Origin: Desulfatitalea sp. UBA4791
GTDB lineage: Bacteria > Desulfobacterota > Desulfobacteria > Desulfobacterales > Desulfosarcinaceae
Direction of reading: 5' to 3'
Length of the DNA stretch: 14,683 nucleotides
Assembly: GCA_002402905.1 (NCBI GenBank)
Contig: DHGT01000014.1
Coordinates: forward strand, 5,707-20,389
The position numbers were made by a program, and so were the translations under genes. Under the pieces are notes generated by a model. That model did no database searches, was not told where the DNA came from, and saw only the letters and a program-made list of their open reading frames with translations. Positions 12,484 through 14,683 of the stretch are shown piece by piece. Position 1 is the stretch's first letter, and each line of letters begins with the position of its first letter.

Positions 12484-13494
12484 ATGTTATTCATCCGTAC
12501 GCTCAGCCTTTTGGTATTATGCCTTCTGATGGGTTGTAAAAGTGCTCCCGCGCCTTTACCGGAAAGCGAAAAGCTTTCCCCTGCCAAAGTCAAGGAGATC
12601 GCCGCAAGGATCGACCGCCGCCACGGCGGCTTGTCTTCGGAGATGCGCCGTCGCATTCTCGAAACCGTCGTTCGATCCGTTGACAATATGGTGTTCATCG
12701 AAGGCGGGGAATTCGAGATGGGCGATTTCGGCATCCCCTGCGAATACGATCCGTCCGACATGTGCGAGTGGCCCTGCGGCCTGGCGCCCGAGGAGATGTG
12801 CCCGATCACCATGTACACGGACGATGACCATCTTCACAAGGTTCGGCTGAGCAGCTTTTACTTGTCCAGATATCATACGACTCTCGGCCATTTTGATCTG
12901 TTCCGGACGGCGCATGGTAAAGAGCTTTACAAATTGGGCCAGCGTCAACGTAAAGATCGCAAAGATGACTTTGCGTTTAACAAGCCTGCTTTCACTAGAA
13001 ATTGGCAGGAGGTCAAGGATTATTGCCTTTGGCTGGGAGATCTCAGCGGGTTTCCAGTAGATTTGCCGACGGAAGCCCAATGGGAGTATGCCGCCCGTAA
13101 TCGGGGCAAATATGTATGGTATCCGACGGACGACGGCAATCTGGAGTTCGGGCGAAACTATCCGCCGCGACAAAGAAACATCAATCCAAGAGTTTTTCCC
13201 GTAGGCAGCTTTTCGCCCAGCCCACTCGGTCTCTACGATATGGTCGGAAATGTGAAGGAGTGGGTGAGTGACTGGTACGCAGAAGACTATTATAAAAAAT
13301 CGCCGATAGATAATCCCACGGGTCCTGCGACTGGGACCAAGAAGGTAATGAGGGGCACCCCTTTCTTTGAAACACCTTGGCAATCCGCGCACTCCGTCAT
13401 GCGAAGGGCAGAAGATCCAGAGCGGGATGATTACTACTTTACATCTGGCTTTCGTTGTGCCGTTAATACGGATCAGAAATTACATGAGCCATAA
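12484..13494 (+). CDS. SUMF1-fold (formylglycine-generating-enzyme-like) lipoprotein
   Basis: Seen: AAGGA at 12472-12476, then ATG; a signal with lipobox L-L-M-G-C18, so it is lipid-anchored and exported; a helical linker (about 28-66); then a SUMF1/C-type-lectin-like domain (about 68-330) beginning N-M-V-F-I-E-G-G-E-F-E-M-G, with L-P-T-E-A-Q-W-E-Y-A-A-R, M-V-G-N-V-K-E-W-V-S-D-W-Y and the closing S-G-F-R-C-A-V. Family knowledge: true sulfatase-activating enzymes need a cysteine pair near the C-terminus. Here the expected cysteine-bearing R-C segment reads S-V-M-R-R-A-E and only the G-F-R-C cysteine remains, so FGE activity is unlikely. A four-cysteine insert (C86, C93, C97, C106) is distinctive. 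It converges on the large effector-like gene with 5 bases between stops. Inference: exported SUMF1 proteins near toxin genes can serve as immunity or accessory proteins. Confidence 0.82.
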   Translation: MLFIRTLSLLVLCLLMGCKSAPAPLPESEKLSPAKVKEIAARIDRRHGGLSSEMRRRILETVVRSVDNMVFIEGGEFEMGDFGIPCEYDPSDMCEWPCGLAPEEMCPITMYTDDDHLHKVRLSSFYLSRYHTTLGHFDLFRTAHGKELYKLGQRQRKDRKDDFAFNKPAFTRNWQEVKDYCLWLGDLSGFPVDLPTEAQWEYAARNRGKYVWYPTDDGNLEFGRNYPPRQRNINPRVFPVGSFSPSPLGLYDMVGNVKEWVSDWYAEDYYKKSPIDNPTGPATGTKKVMRGTPFFETPWQSAHSVMRRAEDPERDDYYFTSGFRCAVNTDQKLHEP

Positions 13495-13499
13495 AATAC

Positions 13500-14683
13500 T
13501 TAAGCGATTCCATCAAATAATCCCCTGATTTTGGCAGCAAGCAATACCTCCTTTTTGAGGTAAGGGCTTTTTGTTGTCCATGCTGCCAAACCCCTGTCTT
13601 TATCCCCTTGGGGACCTTCCTGCAGATTGTGAATGAACTTGTTGAATTCATCTTGTTCACTTCCATCCAGGATGGCATTCAAACGGTTCAGACTCTTCAT
13701 CGAGTTGACCCTTATATCATTGGGAGTCATATGTTCCAATACTTCGACAAATTGGTGCCAGCTGGAAATAGCGCTCAATAGTAATACAATGGCATTCTCT
13801 TGTGCTCGTTCCCAAGAATCAACAAAGCTTCCACTCAGGACATAAAGCATAGGTCCCAAGGTTTCTGGTGGCAGTGTTCCGAGAGATATGCGATTTCCAT
13901 TTAATACCACTGAACCTTCTTGTAGTAGGTTTTCTGTTAATCGTTCGGCCTCTTTTCTGGTCGCAAAACGGTCTTTCCACCAGGTTATGACCTTTTCATA
14001 GCCGAGTTGAAATGTATGTCCAACAATCTGCCCAGGTGATGTCGCCACTTGGAACAGGCTATAAGAAATGTATTTAAAGGCCTCTTCCGTAACACTATAC
14101 AAGTAACGGTAATCGATATCCGCCAACGCCTCGCACACCAGTTTGATCACATCGTAGATCTTCTCAAAATCAACGATGGTGCCGAACCCGCCGGCGGCAC
14201 CGGGTCCGAAGACCAAACTGGCCTTGCAATTAAACACCAAGCGGTCATTATCGATCGTGAGTCCAAAATCTATCCCTGCTCCCAGGCCGGCGGCCACGTT
14301 GCCTTCGGTCTTGACCGTGGCCAGTTCGCGCCAGTTTCCCGCGCCGCTCATCTGCCGGCCGTAAAGCCGGGCGCCGCGGCCCTGGTGGGCTGGTGCGAGC
14401 CACTGCAGGTCGCCGCTCAGGCTGCCGCCGGCCCGGGCGCCGGCAAAGGCGTCGGCCTTGAGGCCCAAACGGCCGCCCCGACCGACCGATACGGACGGGG
14501 TGCCGAGCAGGGCCGTGGCACCGGATGGCACCTCCTGCGGTTTGTAAGTGGCTTTGATCCCTGCATCGGCAAAGGCCTGGGCCCCGGTAAAACAGCTCAA
14601 CACGACGGCGCCGTGCAGGCGCAGTGCGCCGAAAGGGTGGCAGATCGTCTGCCCCAGCCCGTTGCGGTAGGACAGGTGCAGGG
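13500..14683 (-). CDS. C-terminal part of a large effector-like protein (5' end beyond the window)
   Basis: The frame is open from the right edge (14683) to TAA at 13500, so at least 394 residues are visible and the true start is outside. A GTG at 14603 exists but the reading before it (L-H-L-S-Y-R-N-G-L-G-Q) looks coding, so it is not the start. Seen: a Gly/Ala-rich region with A-D-A-F-A-G-A-R-A-G-G-S-L-S-G-D-L-Q-W and G-L-G-A-G-I-D-F-G, a conserved-looking F-N-C-K-A-S-L-V-F-G-P-G-A-A-G-G-F segment, then a mostly helical tail with aromatic Y-R-Y-L-Y and W-W-K. From memory, this arrangement resembles the C-terminal part of large type VI effectors (VasX / BTH_I2691 group), but no catalytic motif is visible and the toxic mechanism is unknown. 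GC falls from about 78% (line at 14401) to about 42% (line at 13741), suggesting a mosaic gene. Confidence 0.6.
   Translation of the reverse strand, partial: LHLSYRNGLGQTICHPFGALRLHGAVVLSCFTGAQAFADAGIKATYKPQEVPSGATALLGTPSVSVGRGGRLGLKADAFAGARAGGSLSGDLQWLAPAHQGRGARLYGRQMSGAGNWRELATVKTEGNVAAGLGAGIDFGLTIDNDRLVFNCKASLVFGPGAAGGFGTIVDFEKIYDVIKLVCEALADIDYRYLYSVTEEAFKYISYSLFQVATSPGQIVGHTFQLGYEKVITWWKDRFATRKEAERLTENLLQEGSVVLNGNRISLGTLPPETLGPMLYVLSGSFVDSWERAQENAIVLLLSAISSWHQFVEVLEHMTPNDIRVNSMKSLNRLNAILDGSEQDEFNKFIHNLQEGPQGDKDRGLAAWTTKSPYLKKEVLLAAKIRGLFDGIA

Overview
The window looks like a chromosomal piece of an anaerobic bacterium, most likely a sulfate-reducing or related Desulfobacterota. This is inferred from the oxygen-sensitive ThiH route to thiazole, the short ThiC, a rubredoxin-like protein, a close match to a sigma-54 promoter, PduO-type cobalamin adenosylation and a long hairpin repeat of a style I associate with Desulfobacterales. 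No rRNA or tRNA is available for placement.

Layout. (1) 173-1565, plus strand: a tightly overlapping set of a 45-residue rubredoxin-like protein, a PduO-type ATP:cob(I)alamin adenosyltransferase and a ferredoxin-NADP-reductase-like flavoprotein. Together they suggest a reduce-and-adenosylate unit for cobalamin. (2) 1617-5389: two membrane GGDEF proteins and a broken lipoprotein gene. The first (plus) joins a periplasmic ABC-type binding domain to a GGDEF domain with several altered active-site positions. The lipoprotein gene behind it is frameshifted and then cut. The second GGDEF protein (minus, sensor-HAMP-GGDEF) stops being recognisable just after its GGEEF motif, at the same point (about 3930-3943) where the lipoprotein stops. 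This is a tail-to-tail junction made by rearrangement or misassembly. The minus gene has a close sigma-54 promoter match at 5527-5512.

(3) 5890-10713, minus strand: a complete thiSGHFEC thiamine operon. It starts at a good sigma-70 promoter and passes through a TPP riboswitch whose 3' strand can form an antiterminator that excludes a strong intrinsic terminator. ThiS, ThiF, ThiH and ThiG make the thiazole, ThiC makes the pyrimidine and ThiE joins them. ThiD and ThiL are not in the window. (4) 10734-10911: a 178-base nested imperfect hairpin, probably a non-autonomous mobile or structured repeat, followed by about 400 bases with no convincing gene.

(5) 11315-14683: an accessory block with an alpha/beta hydrolase, a SUMF1-fold lipoprotein lacking the formylglycine-generating-enzyme active-site pattern, and, convergent to it with only 5 bases between stops, the 3' part of a large protein that runs off the right edge. 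That protein resembles the C-terminal part of large type VI secretion / polymorphic-toxin effectors and shows a marked fall in GC toward its C-terminus. The lipoprotein is a candidate immunity or accessory protein for it; this is inference from position and fold.
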